From JASSUD01 sp031963005 (GTDB lineage Bacteria; Pseudomonadota; Gammaproteobacteria; Burkholderiales; Burkholderiaceae): a DNA stretch of 64,000 nt. Below are positions 1-9,140 of the stretch, in pieces. The stretch is from contig JASSUL010000008.1 in assembly GCA_031963005.1 (NCBI GenBank), positions 1 to 64,000 on the forward strand, in the 5' to 3' direction. The translations under genes and the position numbers were made by a program. Each line of letters opens with the position of its first letter. Positions within the stretch are counted from its first letter, which is position 1. Under the pieces are notes generated by a model. It was given only the letters and a program-made list of their open reading frames with translations. It did not search any database and was not told where the DNA came from.

Positions 1-2826
1 ATCAGTGCGAGACGCAGATGCCGAGAAAAGAGGAGGAGTACTTACCGTATGCGCAGAGTTTGCGCGCTCCGTCTGGGCAATCAGGCGTGGCCTTTGAAGA
101 CGTGTAAGGTATTCTCGAAAAAAAGCAAGATAGAGCGTATTAGGGCGCCGAAGAGAGCTCCATTGAGGCCACATAGAGATCAATATGGCCCGTATGCGGT
201 TCAATATATAGTGGAAGTTCAGCGTGGGGATGAGGCTAGGATCCATAATACGAATAGAGACTGCTTTTTTTTTACTTTTTAATAGGCTAAATATGTGGGG
301 ATCGTTACGCTTTAATGCTATATAGGCCAAAGGTGTGAGCTTGATTTGTGCGTCGTTATTGATGAGAAAATCGATGAGCAGAGGACGTTTTTGTTGTATG
401 GCTCGATGTAAAGGCGTACGCCCTGCGCTATCTACTTCATGAATGTAGGTGGGATTCTGATCAAAAGCAAACTGCGCTAACCAGTGCCCTTCCTGCTCCG
501 AAGAGACATAACAGGCTGCATGTAAGAGGGTCATGCCTGTGGGGGTATAGGTCGGATCGAACAAGATATCCTGCTCTTGCCCTTTTTGTAAGAGATAGCG
601 CGCCGTACTGAGCAAATTCACGCCATGTTCTCGAATGGCTTGAGGGGCATTGGGGGAAAAGTAGGAGGCGGCCATAGCCGATACCGCCACTTCTGCAGCA
701 GTTTTGCCTCGGTAGGAGTTTTGGTTATCCTGACTTCTCCCTTTTTTACCCAGCAACACGCCGTGGTCGATCAACAGCTCGACCATCTTCAGGCATCCGG
801 TTTCCGCCGCGATATGCAAAATATTGACAGGCAGCCGACGAATACTGGCTTTATCCAACAAATAATGCGCAATGGGAAGGTCTGCGTTTTTAACTGCTCG
901 CTTTAACGCTTTTTCGGCATGTAAAGGCGACGTGATATCTTGCTTGCATAAATTGGGAATATTGCGCTGTACGGGCACCCATCTCAAAAAGGCGAGCATA
1001 TGCGCAGGGTGGTCGCGTATCCAATCTACAAACGCATTTTGAGCCTGTTCGTTGGCCTCGATATCATTAGGATATAAAGAGCCTTTTTGCACAATACCGG
1101 CGCGTTGCAGATGGGCTATCGTAATTGGCGCATGCGATCCTGCAAGCTTTATTAGCCTCAGAATATTTAATCCCTCAAAGATCTGCTTGGGTGTTCGCTG
1201 CCCATACTTGCCTGCATCGCCTATTAATGCTTGAAATTCTTCCCATTTAGAGACCCACTCTGGATGGACCCAATCAAAATTGTATTGACAAGGGATGTCA
1301 GTATTCCCTGTTTTTTGCAATATCTCCTGTGCATCGAGATCGTCTGACTGATAGGCGAGCTTGATAACGCTCCGTTTCTTCGCCCTCTCGTTTGAAATCG
1401 TATCTTCCTGAATAGGGATAGTGGCATCAGCTCCGTGTTCAAGGAGTAATTCCATCAGGCGGTACTTTCTTTCTTTAAAGGCAATATGCAAAGGGGTAAA
1501 TGCGTTTCTATCTTGTGTAGGGGTATGGATACAACCAGGATCCTTTTCAATCATTAATCGCGCAACCCTCAGTCCCAGATCAACGTCTTCTGCATAACAT
1601 GCTGCATGTAGCAGGGTCATATTTTTAGGCTGATATTGGGGATTGAACTGAATGCCTTTGTCTATTAAATAGAGGGCGATATGAAGCCGGTTCATTCTAT
1701 TTTTCTTGCCCTCTGGTGAAGGGCTAACAACAAAATTCCATAATGTGAGCTGGGATATGGCTAAGTCTGCAGCAGTTTTCCCGTAATAATAATGCTGAAT
1801 AGGGTTGGATCCTGTGTGATGAAGTGGACCTCCTTTTTTTACCAGCCACTCAACCATTTTAAAGGATCCTGCAGTTACTGCTTTATGCAGAATATTGCGC
1901 GGTAAATGCTCAATACTGATCCCCACGGTATTCACAAAATAATCTGCCATGAGAGTATTGGCTTTTATAATCGCGTTTTCTAAAGCTAAAGCGCGTTTTT
2001 TGTTGAAATCCTGTTCTGCATCGAAATCCGTTATATGGCGCTCTTTGATAGAGGTAAATACAGTTTTCACGATAGTCAAATTGTCATAATTTGCGACTAT
2101 GGCAAGTAAATTGGGGATAGAATTTTGCGCAGGCACCCATCGTAAACACACTAAAATACATGCTGGGTCAGCGTGGATCCATGCTAAAAATTCTCGTGAA
2201 GCAATTTCTCTCGTAGGAGAATTTGGCGGCAAGAACGATTTATCTGTATAAATACCTGCTTGCTCTAAATCTGCAAGAGTTATTCCCAATAAAGCATCTG
2301 GATTCTCTTTAATTCGCTTGAGTAAATGAAATCCTGAAAAGATCTGTTCAAATGTTTTTTGGCCATAAGTGCAGGCATCTTTTACTAATGTTCTAAACTC
2401 GGAAAGCGTAGATACGATTTCTGGATAAAGCCAATCAAATTTTTGATATAAAGCAAGCCATTTTACTTTTGGCAATTGCACATTAAATTGCGTTACACCT
2501 ATTATTTCATGGGGTTCTAAATTCAATAAAGTATGATAAAAAATTAATCCCACTATTTCTAGTGGTATCTCCGGGTATTTTGGAGGGAGATTAGTTTCTG
2601 AGAGGCGGTGCTCTTCTAATAAGGGTTCTTTTTGCCCAAGCGCTTTTTTCTCGATAATCCATGCCGTGCTAAACAATAATGCAAGACGTTTGAAATTTCT
2701 CTCTTGTAGCTCCTCTAAAGATAGCTCGGATAAGGTTTCTGCCGAATCTTCAATAAGGGTAGCTGGTATAGGTGATGTGGGGGCTAGGGCATGAGCGGAA
2801 GATGGAATCGAGTTTATAGTATTCAT
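1..2826 (-). CDS. Ankyrin-repeat, F-box-like protein with internal duplication (3' end outside window)
   Basis: The minus-strand frame is open from an ATG at 2826 to the window edge, so at least 942 residues are encoded and the C-terminus is missing. Residues about 75-110 (around 'IPLEIVGLIFYHTLLNLEP') look like a weak F-box. Ankyrin-type motifs are clear: 'MTLLHAACYAED', 'FTPLHIAFKERKYRLMELLL', 'GMTLLHAACYVSS' and 'GRTPLHRAIQQKRPLLIDFL'. The protein holds two copies of a ~385-residue module, starting near residues 130 ('KFDWLYPE') and 515 ('NFDWVHPEW'). Each has the landmarks FDW..PE, YGQ.T..QIF, LRWVP.Q..IPNL, LP.NILH.A, GKTAA and MTLLHAAC. Ankyrin and F-box proteins of endosymbionts are usually host-directed effectors, so that role is inferred. 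No signal peptide is seen. The last visible stretch is basic and has lost the repeat pattern. Confidence 0.85.
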   Translation of the reverse strand, partial: MNTINSIPSSAHALAPTSPIPATLIEDSAETLSELSLEELQERNFKRLALLFSTAWIIEKKALGQKEPLLEEHRLSETNLPPKYPEIPLEIVGLIFYHTLLNLEPHEIIGVTQFNVQLPKVKWLALYQKFDWLYPEIVSTLSEFRTLVKDACTYGQKTFEQIFSGFHLLKRIKENPDALLGITLADLEQAGIYTDKSFLPPNSPTREIASREFLAWIHADPACILVCLRWVPAQNSIPNLLAIVANYDNLTIVKTVFTSIKERHITDFDAEQDFNKKRALALENAIIKANTLMADYFVNTVGISIEHLPRNILHKAVTAGSFKMVEWLVKKGGPLHHTGSNPIQHYYYGKTAADLAISQLTLWNFVVSPSPEGKKNRMNRLHIALYLIDKGIQFNPQYQPKNMTLLHAACYAEDVDLGLRVARLMIEKDPGCIHTPTQDRNAFTPLHIAFKERKYRLMELLLEHGADATIPIQEDTISNERAKKRSVIKLAYQSDDLDAQEILQKTGNTDIPCQYNFDWVHPEWVSKWEEFQALIGDAGKYGQRTPKQIFEGLNILRLIKLAGSHAPITIAHLQRAGIVQKGSLYPNDIEANEQAQNAFVDWIRDHPAHMLAFLRWVPVQRNIPNLCKQDITSPLHAEKALKRAVKNADLPIAHYLLDKASIRRLPVNILHIAAETGCLKMVELLIDHGVLLGKKGRSQDNQNSYRGKTAAEVAVSAMAASYFSPNAPQAIREHGVNLLSTARYLLQKGQEQDILFDPTYTPTGMTLLHAACYVSSEQEGHWLAQFAFDQNPTYIHEVDSAGRTPLHRAIQQKRPLLIDFLINNDAQIKLTPLAYIALKRNDPHIFSLLKSKKKAVSIRIMDPSLIPTLNFHYILNRIRAILISMWPQWSSLRRPNTLYLAFFREYLTRLQRPRLIAQTERANSAHTVSTPPLFSASASRTD

Positions 2827-2919
2827 ACTGCATGCCCTATGATGGAAACGGAGAGGATCCAAGTTGTATTGGAGAACAGGTCCTGACCGGATGCCTAAAT
2901 GGATTTTTTAGATTTACTT

Positions 2920-2948
2920 TCCATAAAGGGTATCTCACCCTTTATGGA
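2920..2948. promoter_or_regulatory. Inverted repeat in divergent intergenic region
   Basis: An 11-bp perfect inverted repeat (tccataaaggg / ccctttatgga) has a 7-nt spacer. It lies in the 220-bp region between the divergent ankyrin gene and the coiled-coil gene, about 95 bp from the former's start. It could be an operator or a hairpin. It has no T-run, so a terminator is unlikely. Nothing else is visible in 2827-3029. Confidence 0.45.
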
Positions 2949-3046
2949 GTGGCTTTACCTCTTTGTGCCTAAAGGATAGCGTTACTGTGTGCAATAGTAT
3001 GCTCAGTTGGAATAGGTCATTAAGCGTATAAGGAGTAAAGACCAGT

Positions 3047-3118
3047 ATGTTGTGTATGCAGATAGGGGAAGAGAAAACCTCTATTTTGCGAGTAGAGCGA
3101 GGAGAAATCTTATGGTAG
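3047..3118 (+). CDS. Possible 23-codon leader ORF upstream of the coiled-coil gene
   Basis: ATG at 3047 follows a Shine-Dalgarno-like AAGGAG (3030-3035) by 11 nt and opens 23 codons ending TGG-TAG at 3116-3118. The stop overlaps the start of the next gene (ATG at 3112) by 7 nt in another frame, an arrangement typical of translational coupling. The peptide begins MLCMQIGEEK and resembles nothing I know. It could equally be a chance frame. Confidence 0.35.
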   Translation: MLCMQIGEEKTSILRVERGEILW

Positions 3119-4278
3119 AGCCGATCAGCCTTATTACAGGCTTCCTAGCAGGGGCAGCATTGGGAGGAACAGGAGGGCACTTTAATGGGAAAAGAGTAGA
3201 GAGAGATAATTTAAATCAGACTCATCAGAGTGCATTAGATGCTAGAGATGCGCAATGTCGAACAAGATTAGAAGATCGAGATAGGCAACATCAAAATACA
3301 TTAGAAGCTGCATTAAGTGTTCGAGATGCGCAACATCAAAATACATTAGAAGCTGCATTAATTGCTCGAGATGCTGAACACAATATTATATTACAAACTC
3401 AATTAAATGCTCATATTACACGACATACTAATGACTTAAATGAGCAAGATATTCGATATAAAAATTTAATAATTGTTGAGAGGAAACAACATACAGATGC
3501 ATTGAATTCGAAAAATATTGAGCATAGAAATTCAAGAAATAACCTGATTGAACAGCATAGAAATGAATTAAATGCACTGAATTTAAAACATGAGCAAGCA
3601 TTAGCTACTCAAGGTAAGGAACAGGCGACCACGTTACAGGGTGCACTAGATGCTCGGGATGCACAGCGTGAAACTGAGATAACTGATTTGAAGAAAAGTC
3701 ATGTTGATGAAATAGTTGAGTTGAAAAAAAGTCATGCTAATCAAATAGCTAGTTTGAAAAAAAGCCATGATGATGCAATAGCTTTGTTAAAACTAAAAAT
3801 AGAAACTTTAGAGAAAGAAATAAAAGTTTTAAAACAGGAAAAAGAAAATTTACAACTAGCAAAAGAAAATTTACAGCAGGAAAAAGAAAATGCATTGATT
3901 TCTTATCAAAATGCATTGGAATTGCAAAGAAATGAATTAGGTTCCAAAAATAGAGAATTAGATTTACAAAGGGAATCATTGGCTACGCAACAGCAGTCAT
4001 TAGCTAGGCAAGATGCTAGGATAGAGCAATTACTCCATCAATTAAATTTTTTCATGCTTGGCTATCCCGGTGTACCAGCAGCAAACAATGATTCTATAGC
4101 TACTCCTTCAAATGATGGTTCAGTAACCCCTTCAGAATTAGGCGGGAGCTTTTACACGGAATCGGTCTTGGGTGAATCAGAAAACGATGAATTTATAGCA
4201 CCTTCTTCTGTAGATTCTAGCACGCATGACCTGAATGCCAACAATGATGCATCGGTCAATATACAAGCCATAGTTTAA
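3112..4278 (+). CDS. Coiled-coil protein with N-terminal hydrophobic segment, unknown function
   Basis: The protein has 388 residues from ATG 3112, which is chosen because CGAGGAG lies 7 nt upstream. An in-frame ATG at 3052 would add 20 residues but has no ribosome site. Residues 5-24 form a glycine/alanine-rich hydrophobic segment ('ISLITGFLAGAALGG'). From about residue 40 to 310 the chain is almost pure predicted coiled coil. It has a tandem repeat around 'RDAQHQNTLEAAL' and then three 'LKKSH' units about 11 residues apart. The last ~70 residues are acidic and Ser/Thr/Asn-rich, as in a disordered tail. The function is not recognised. It lies beside an ankyrin gene and a prophage remnant, so a host-interaction or envelope-spanning role is possible but unproven. 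Confidence 0.8.
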   Translation: MVEPISLITGFLAGAALGGTGGHFNGKRVERDNLNQTHQSALDARDAQCRTRLEDRDRQHQNTLEAALSVRDAQHQNTLEAALIARDAEHNIILQTQLNAHITRHTNDLNEQDIRYKNLIIVERKQHTDALNSKNIEHRNSRNNLIEQHRNELNALNLKHEQALATQGKEQATTLQGALDARDAQRETEITDLKKSHVDEIVELKKSHANQIASLKKSHDDAIALLKLKIETLEKEIKVLKQEKENLQLAKENLQQEKENALISYQNALELQRNELGSKNRELDLQRESLATQQQSLARQDARIEQLLHQLNFFMLGYPGVPAANNDSIATPSNDGSVTPSELGGSFYTESVLGESENDEFIAPSSVDSSTHDLNANNDASVNIQAIV

Positions 4279-4321
4279 ATATATTTTGACATCGCATGAT
4301 TTTGCATTCCATATATACGTT

Positions 4322-5142
4322 TTAAAAATTAACATATAAATACCACAATAATATTCATTAAGAGCACACTCTCTTTCATACAGCAGGGTGTGTTTTTTCC
4401 TTTTCTGAGGTTTTGTTCTCAGTATATGGGGGAGCACCGTTTACCGGCTATGCTTCATGCTCCCCATCCTATGCCAATTACCCATGATGATTTACGCGAA
4501 CTGACTAAAGTTTTGCTCGATGACTATCTGCTCAATATCCGAATTGATCAAATCGGCGTAGAGCGTCCTTTGCTCAAACGCTGTTTAGCCAAGCGTAAAC
4601 TGTTTTTTGGTGCGCGGCAGCATATTGTTGAAAATGTGCGCAAAGACTACGGCAGTCACTTTATGTGGGCCTATGGCGAAACTCCTGTGGAATTCAATAA
4701 GCGCAATATGACTGAACAAGTGCAATTTCCCTGGCGACGCGCGGTCGATGGCTTGTATTTGGCCTATGACCGCCTTTTTGGCGCAGGGATCGATGTACGA
4801 AAAGGCGCACGCGGAGAATATCGGCTCGCGCAGAATGAGAGGATGCAACTATTGAATCTGCTCGATGAGCAAATGGAAAGCCTCAAATTGGGCTTTTTAG
4901 ATCGCTTAGATACAGAACTTCATCGCGATGGCACCGCTTCACTAGATGCTATCACGGGCCTCGATGCCTTGGTGTCTACCAATCCCTCTACCAGCATGGT
5001 CGGTGGCATAAATCAAGAAAAGATGCCCTGGTGGCGCAATGCCGCCTATATCGCGATTAAAACTGGCCACGCAGGAAATCTCACGCTTCAAATGGAGCAA
5101 GCGTGGCGGCGGTGTATTCGAAATGGCGGAGTACCGGACTTT
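4322..5142 (+). repeat. Diverged ~820-bp direct repeat, copy 1 (prophage capsid segment)
   Basis: This segment aligns along its length with 8994-9811. The shared part includes the AT-rich leader and hairpin upstream of the capsid gene and most of the capsid gene itself. The similarity stops at the codons for the GG-PDF motif (near 5142 here, 9811 there). Differences are spread throughout, with small indels in copy 2. Confidence 0.8.
4365..4398 (+). terminator. Probable rho-independent terminator after coiled-coil gene
   Basis: A cacac/gtgtg stem is followed directly by a run of six T (4393-4398), about 90 bp after the stop of the coiled-coil gene. The stem is short, with a long loop. The matching place in the second repeat copy (9031-9072) has a different stem sequence but also ends in a T-run. 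Confidence 0.45.
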
Positions 5143-5389
5143 ATTTTAGCGGGATCGGCTTTTTTAGATACATATTCGTCAAGAAATACAAGTCGTGCAA
5201 AATGCACAGGCTGCACGGCCTAAAGTACTGGATGCGGGCGTCGGTAAAGCAGGCAGTACGGGGGCCTGTATTTCAAAAGCGTTGAAATGGGTCTTGGATC
5301 CGCATTTCGAGACGCTAGACACGCTGGAAACTCCCGTCATTTCGTGGGAAAAACGCTGTTATTTCTTGAATTTCAAATACTTTAAATAA
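4471..5389 (+). pseudogene. Phage major capsid protein, copy 1, frameshifted
   Basis: The reading frame runs from MPITHDDLREL to '..PDFILAGSAFLDTY' and is then lost through one extra T at 5176. Skipping that base restores 'RQEIQVVQ..', '..KALKWVLDPHFETLD' and '..ISWEKRCYFLNFKYFK', ending at 5389. The order of landmarks (an early '..RRAVDGLYLAYDRLFGAGI', a middle 'MPWWRNAAYIAIKTG', a terminal 'WEKRCYFLNFKY') is that of HK97-fold major capsid proteins of tailed phages. Restored, it would have about 305 residues. The frame also extends upstream to an ATG at 4390, but the ATG at 4471 is the one shared with copy 2. It cannot make a normal capsid as it stands. Confidence 0.7.
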
Positions 5390-5390
5390 T

Positions 5391-5609
5391 GTGGCCACAG
5401 GTCTAGCCGCACAGAAACGCCCAGGCCTGATTAAAGTGGCGACGCTAGAACCTGGCACCACAGGTTTATTTGCTGCAGGCGGACAGTTGCATACCTTTTA
5501 TGGCGAAGGAACTATAACCCATGCGGATACACGCTTTGCTGTGCATAAGGTGACGTATCCCCAAGGAGAACAGGCTGTTAAAAGCGTGCCCTTTGTCGGT
5601 ATTTTTTGA
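5391..5609 (+). CDS. Small phage-derived frame after capsid gene
   Basis: This 72-codon frame starts with GTG directly after the capsid remnant and encodes a Gly/Thr-rich protein ('VATLEPGTTGLFAAGG'). It has no good ribosome site. Its position, directly behind the capsid gene and before another structural fragment, suggests a small virion or decoration protein. It may itself be a fragment. No family is recognised. Confidence 0.35.
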   Translation: MATGLAAQKRPGLIKVATLEPGTTGLFAAGGQLHTFYGEGTITHADTRFAVHKVTYPQGEQAVKSVPFVGIF

Positions 5610-5618
5610 GAAGGGGGC

Positions 5619-6340
5619 GTGATGTTCGGAATCGATGATTTCGCGCTGGCAGGGGTTCTATCGATGATTGCGGGTACGGCGCTGCAATATCACGTGCAAT
5701 CACAAGCACAGGTTTGGCAGCAACGGGTATTACAAGAATCTTTACAACGGCAACGCGGTTTCTACAACAGATTCGTGGGATGTTTGAAGCGAGCGGGATG
5801 ACTCCCGAGGAATTGGCCCAAACGTTGGAGTTCAGTGCCTTACTGCAATCCGGTGAAACGGCTCATCTCCAAACGGCATTACAGATGCTAGAAGCCCAAC
5901 GAGCCGATTTATGTAAAAAACTCAGGGTAAAGTTGCCTGGAATCGACGCACTCGCAGAGTACTCCGATTTAACCCAAGAAGTGCAGCAAGGCACGATTAC
6001 CCGTCAACGCGCATTAGAAATAGCCGATTTACGCAGTAAACAAGACACCATCCAACAACAGGCCACGGCACAGCAACACGCGCAACAAGAGAGCGCACAA
6101 TTTGAAGTCGCAGTGACGCAAGGGCAGCAGGCGATGATGACCTATTTGCAACAAAACGCACATACCGTGGATCATGCAGCCCGACTACAAGCGATTCAAA
6201 CATACTTTGCACAACCGGTAAATATGCAATCCTTTATACAGATCTATCACTCTATGCAATGGAAACCAGCGCTCAAATGGATGTATGGCCCCTGCGCCTT
6301 CACATCCTCCCCCCATTACGCAGTAGTACCACGGTATTAG
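5619..6340 (+). pseudogene. Phage structural protein remnant, frameshifted
   Basis: The frame starting 'MMFGIDDFALAGVLSMIAG' (5619) has a hydrophobic segment and a Gln-rich stretch, and stops at 5801. A second frame (from about 5714) carries on with 'MTPEELAQTLEFSALLQSG', 'LPGIDALAEYSDLTQEV', 'RALEIADLRSKQ' and a long Gln-rich helix. The first part recalls the start of phage DNA-ejection/transfer proteins and the second recalls scaffolding proteins of podophage-type genomes. Both assignments are from memory and tentative. The two pieces may be one frameshifted gene or two fused fragments. Confidence 0.45.
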
Positions 6341-6434
6341 GGCAGCCCAGCAGTAGTGCATACACTGCACCTGCAGATCGCCTTGTGCAGCGTATAGGCG
6401 GGTTGTAGTACATCACCAATCACTCGGAGGCCTT

Positions 6435-7130
6435 ATGTCGTACTGTCGATTATCTGCCTTAGAATCTTTTCATAGTGGATGGATGGAGTTAGGTACCCGA
6501 TTCGCAAACCCTTCTTCGAGCGCTATGCCATCGCCTACAGATGGAGAAAAAGAACCCGATTTCGCTGTACCCACACTAGCAAAGCGTCCCTTGATCGAAA
6601 AATTGCGAGACCAATGGCATCTCGTCTTTGAAGATCTGCAAGATGCTAGCTATCAAAACGGAGGATTGAAGGCAAGCCAAAAAGCGCAACTGGCCGAGTT
6701 GCTGCAAGCGTATCAAGAAGCCTGCGAGGCGCTGCTGCCTTCTTAGCCTTGGATAGAGCCGTATCTCAACCCTCCTTCTGCTTTACCAGATAACGTCATC
6801 CCTTTGTCTATTCACCCTATATCTATCGAGGCCTGTGAAGTGATTCAAGAAGCACTTGCCGATCTCCATGCGGTAATACAAGAAATAGACACATTTTTAG
6901 AAGTAGTCGGGCCCAGTGTGCAGGCCAGGCAATCTGCGTTTTATGGGCCGTAGCCATCATCATAACGAGCGTGTTTGCGCTTTATCTGCGTAGAGTATGA
7001 GCGCGATGCAGCCAAAACGCAGGCGCAGTGGGAAAAGCGTAAAAGACAATGGCATACGTTGGAAAAATACTTGGCGTTGTTTTGGTGGGGAGGGATGTTT
7101 AAAGAAAAATGTAGCGAGCTGGTTATATAA
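6435..7130 (+). pseudogene. Broken gene of unknown function in prophage remnant
   Basis: A well-placed GGAGG (6427-6431) precedes an ATG at 6435. The frame encodes 103 residues and stops at a TAG (6744-6746), but goes on open for 68 more codons to 6953. After a shift it continues as a hydrophobic 'AIIITSVFALYL' segment, and after another as a basic, Trp-rich helix ending at 7130. This pattern fits one gene of about 230 codons with a nonsense mutation and two frameshifts. The mostly helical product with a membrane segment near the C-terminus has no recognised family. Confidence 0.45.
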
Positions 7131-7355
7131 AATTCTTAATAAAAAAATTTTTTTATTAATTAACCAGTAACTTTAATGAACCAATGGGATATGGAAGCCT
7201 ACGTTAAAAATACTTATATTCTGCACTCGAAAACAACAGCGGTTTCATTACATTCTATTCATTTAACTGGAGGTGGGGCATACGAAAATCGTAGCAGGCT
7301 CCACCTTCATTGTCGAGTCGGATGTACGATTAAATCAGCGTTTCCTTAATTGGGG

Positions 7356-8693
7356 TTACGCTATCATTACCATAGAAGCAGGATTTATATCTTCAGAGAT
7401 TGTAGGTGAAGCATCGATCTTTTGAGCAGTCTCCTCTAATTTCGCGTGCAAATAAGCTAAATTGTCTTTTTTCTGCAGTTCTTTGAGGGAACCAACAATA
7501 TTATTCTTATCGTATTCATTCAATACTGGATTTTCAGCCCATCTTTCTAATAAATATAAAATATAAAAGCCATACTTTTTTTCTATATTAGTAATTGACA
7601 AACTAATAATAGCCGATGTAAAGGTAATCAGCGCCGCATTCATATCTTTTATAGCTATTTCTTTTTGAGAGAAAAATTCTATTTTTTCCAACGCCCATTT
7701 TATATAAATTTCTTCTCGTTCTTTTGTTGTTGCAAAAGATAAAAGATAGTATAAGATTTGCCATCTTGCTTCGGGATGCAACACCTTTTCTATCTCAAAG
7801 GATAAGCTTTCTATCGTATCTTGAAACTTTTTAAAGAGATCCTTATTTATTTTTCCAGGACCTATGGACTCTATTGATATTGTTAGGAAATATAGGGTAA
7901 GTGCTTTTATTTTTGGCGTTTCTTCATATTTTTTTAAATGAGAGCGCAAGCTATCCAACAGATTTTCTAGTAGACTTTCCTCTAAAGTATCGTTTTCATT
8001 AGACGCCAATAAAAAAATCGCTCGAGAATGCATTTCACTCAGCCTTTGCTCGGCCTGACCTGTTATTTTCTTTGAGGCGACAAAATTAACGAATTCCCGC
8101 TTATTCTTTGCTTTTTGCACCAATTGAGTATCATCTAGAGCGTCAGTAAAACTCAGCCAATATTCAAGCATAGGAAAACTATCTAATTCTTTACTACATT
8201 CAAGGTAAGGGCGAAGATGATCATTAAATAGAGTAGCCTCATCGGGATGTTTAGTCTCCCCTTCTTCATCTGGCATTAAATGCGTGGTTAAATAGTGCAG
8301 CATGTCACGCTTTTGTGAAGAATCATATTTTCCAAGCAAATCGAAGGCCTCTTTCATTAATCTTTGCCTTTCGGTAGGGCGCGCGCAGCTTGCTAGCCAA
8401 GTGATGCCTTTCAGACGCTCAACGTCTACTTTGTGTGCCATTATGCTTTCTTCAATTTTTGAAGCAAAAGAATTTTGACCGTGAAGATGTAAGAAAAATT
8501 TGCGTTGCTGCTCTGGAGAAAGAGAGCGGACTGTCCTGATGATCAATGGAACCTCAGATCCCAACTGCCTGCTCGTCAGCAAAAGCTGCACTAAGTCGAA
8601 TGCATTGATATCTTTTGCAATTAAGTCAAGGCATGGCAAATTAGTATTAGCTAATATATCTAATGCCTTTGTATTTGTGATGACGTTAGTCAC
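7356..8693 (-). CDS. F-box-like helical protein of unknown function inside prophage remnant
   Basis: The gene is intact and encodes 445 residues from a GTG at 8693, with GAAGGAG 8 nt upstream. The N-terminus ('NLPCLDLIAKDINAFDLVQL', then 'TSRQLG') has the Leu-Pro...Asp-Leu...Thr-Ser-Arg spacing of an F-box. The rest is predicted all-helical, rich in Leu, Lys and Glu, with no other motif I recognise. It lies opposite to the phage genes and is far better preserved than they are, as expected for a cargo gene still under selection. An effector role is inferred from the F-box-like start. Imperfect ~27-bp direct repeats around gattaaatcagcg flank it (7323-7351 and 8966-8995). Confidence 0.7.
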   Translation of the reverse strand: MTNVITNTKALDILANTNLPCLDLIAKDINAFDLVQLLLTSRQLGSEVPLIIRTVRSLSPEQQRKFFLHLHGQNSFASKIEESIMAHKVDVERLKGITWLASCARPTERQRLMKEAFDLLGKYDSSQKRDMLHYLTTHLMPDEEGETKHPDEATLFNDHLRPYLECSKELDSFPMLEYWLSFTDALDDTQLVQKAKNKREFVNFVASKKITGQAEQRLSEMHSRAIFLLASNENDTLEESLLENLLDSLRSHLKKYEETPKIKALTLYFLTISIESIGPGKINKDLFKKFQDTIESLSFEIEKVLHPEARWQILYYLLSFATTKEREEIYIKWALEKIEFFSQKEIAIKDMNAALITFTSAIISLSITNIEKKYGFYILYLLERWAENPVLNEYDKNNIVGSLKELQKKDNLAYLHAKLEETAQKIDASPTISEDINPASMVMIA

Positions 8694-8893
8694 TTCGCCT
8701 GCTCCTTCAAGTTAAGATAATTACTGGTTTACATAGTCAAGCCTGAATAAATCGATTTAAAAAAATAGATCTAAACAGAGGTGGAAAATGGTGATCGGGA
8801 CCCGCATAAAAAGAGTTAACTCCATTCTGGGATTACCTAAACGACCGCATTTCATGCAGCGATCAAATTCCGCTTTTGCCTCAGCTCGTCGAA

Positions 8894-9000
8894 CAACGTA
8901 TCACTGCCTCTGCTTGAGCAGTTTGCTGTCAGTCGCCCCGAGTTATTGAGAAGTTACGAATATGGACGTGCGATTAAATCAGCGGCTCCCTATAAAAAAT
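8894..9000 (+). pseudogene. Short coding fragment upstream of second capsid copy
   Basis: A stretch ending at TAA 8998-9000 translates as '..LEQFAVSRPELLRSYEYGRA' followed by IKSAAPYKK. It has no start or upstream frame. It is presumably the tail of a lost phage gene. The rest of 8716-8893 shows only broken frames. Confidence 0.3.
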
Positions 9001-9030
9001 TAATATAAAAATACCATCGTAATATGTATT

Positions 9031-9072
9031 AGGAGCACATACTATTTCATAAAGCAGGGTTGCTCCTTTTTA
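9031..9072 (+). terminator. Hairpin with T-run upstream of second capsid copy
   Basis: An aggagca/tgctcct stem is followed by a T-rich tract (9068-9076). It occupies the same position as the hairpin at 4365-4398 in the other repeat copy, but with a different stem sequence. Confidence 0.5.
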
Positions 9073-9140
9073 TTTACTCAGGCTGTGTTCTTCACGCTTT
9101 GGGAGGCACTGTTTATTGATTGTACTTTTTTCTCTCCACT

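Noticed and set aside
5391..5609. Assignment of the small frame to a specific phage decoration protein
   Set aside because: Position fits, but no recognisable motif supports a named family.
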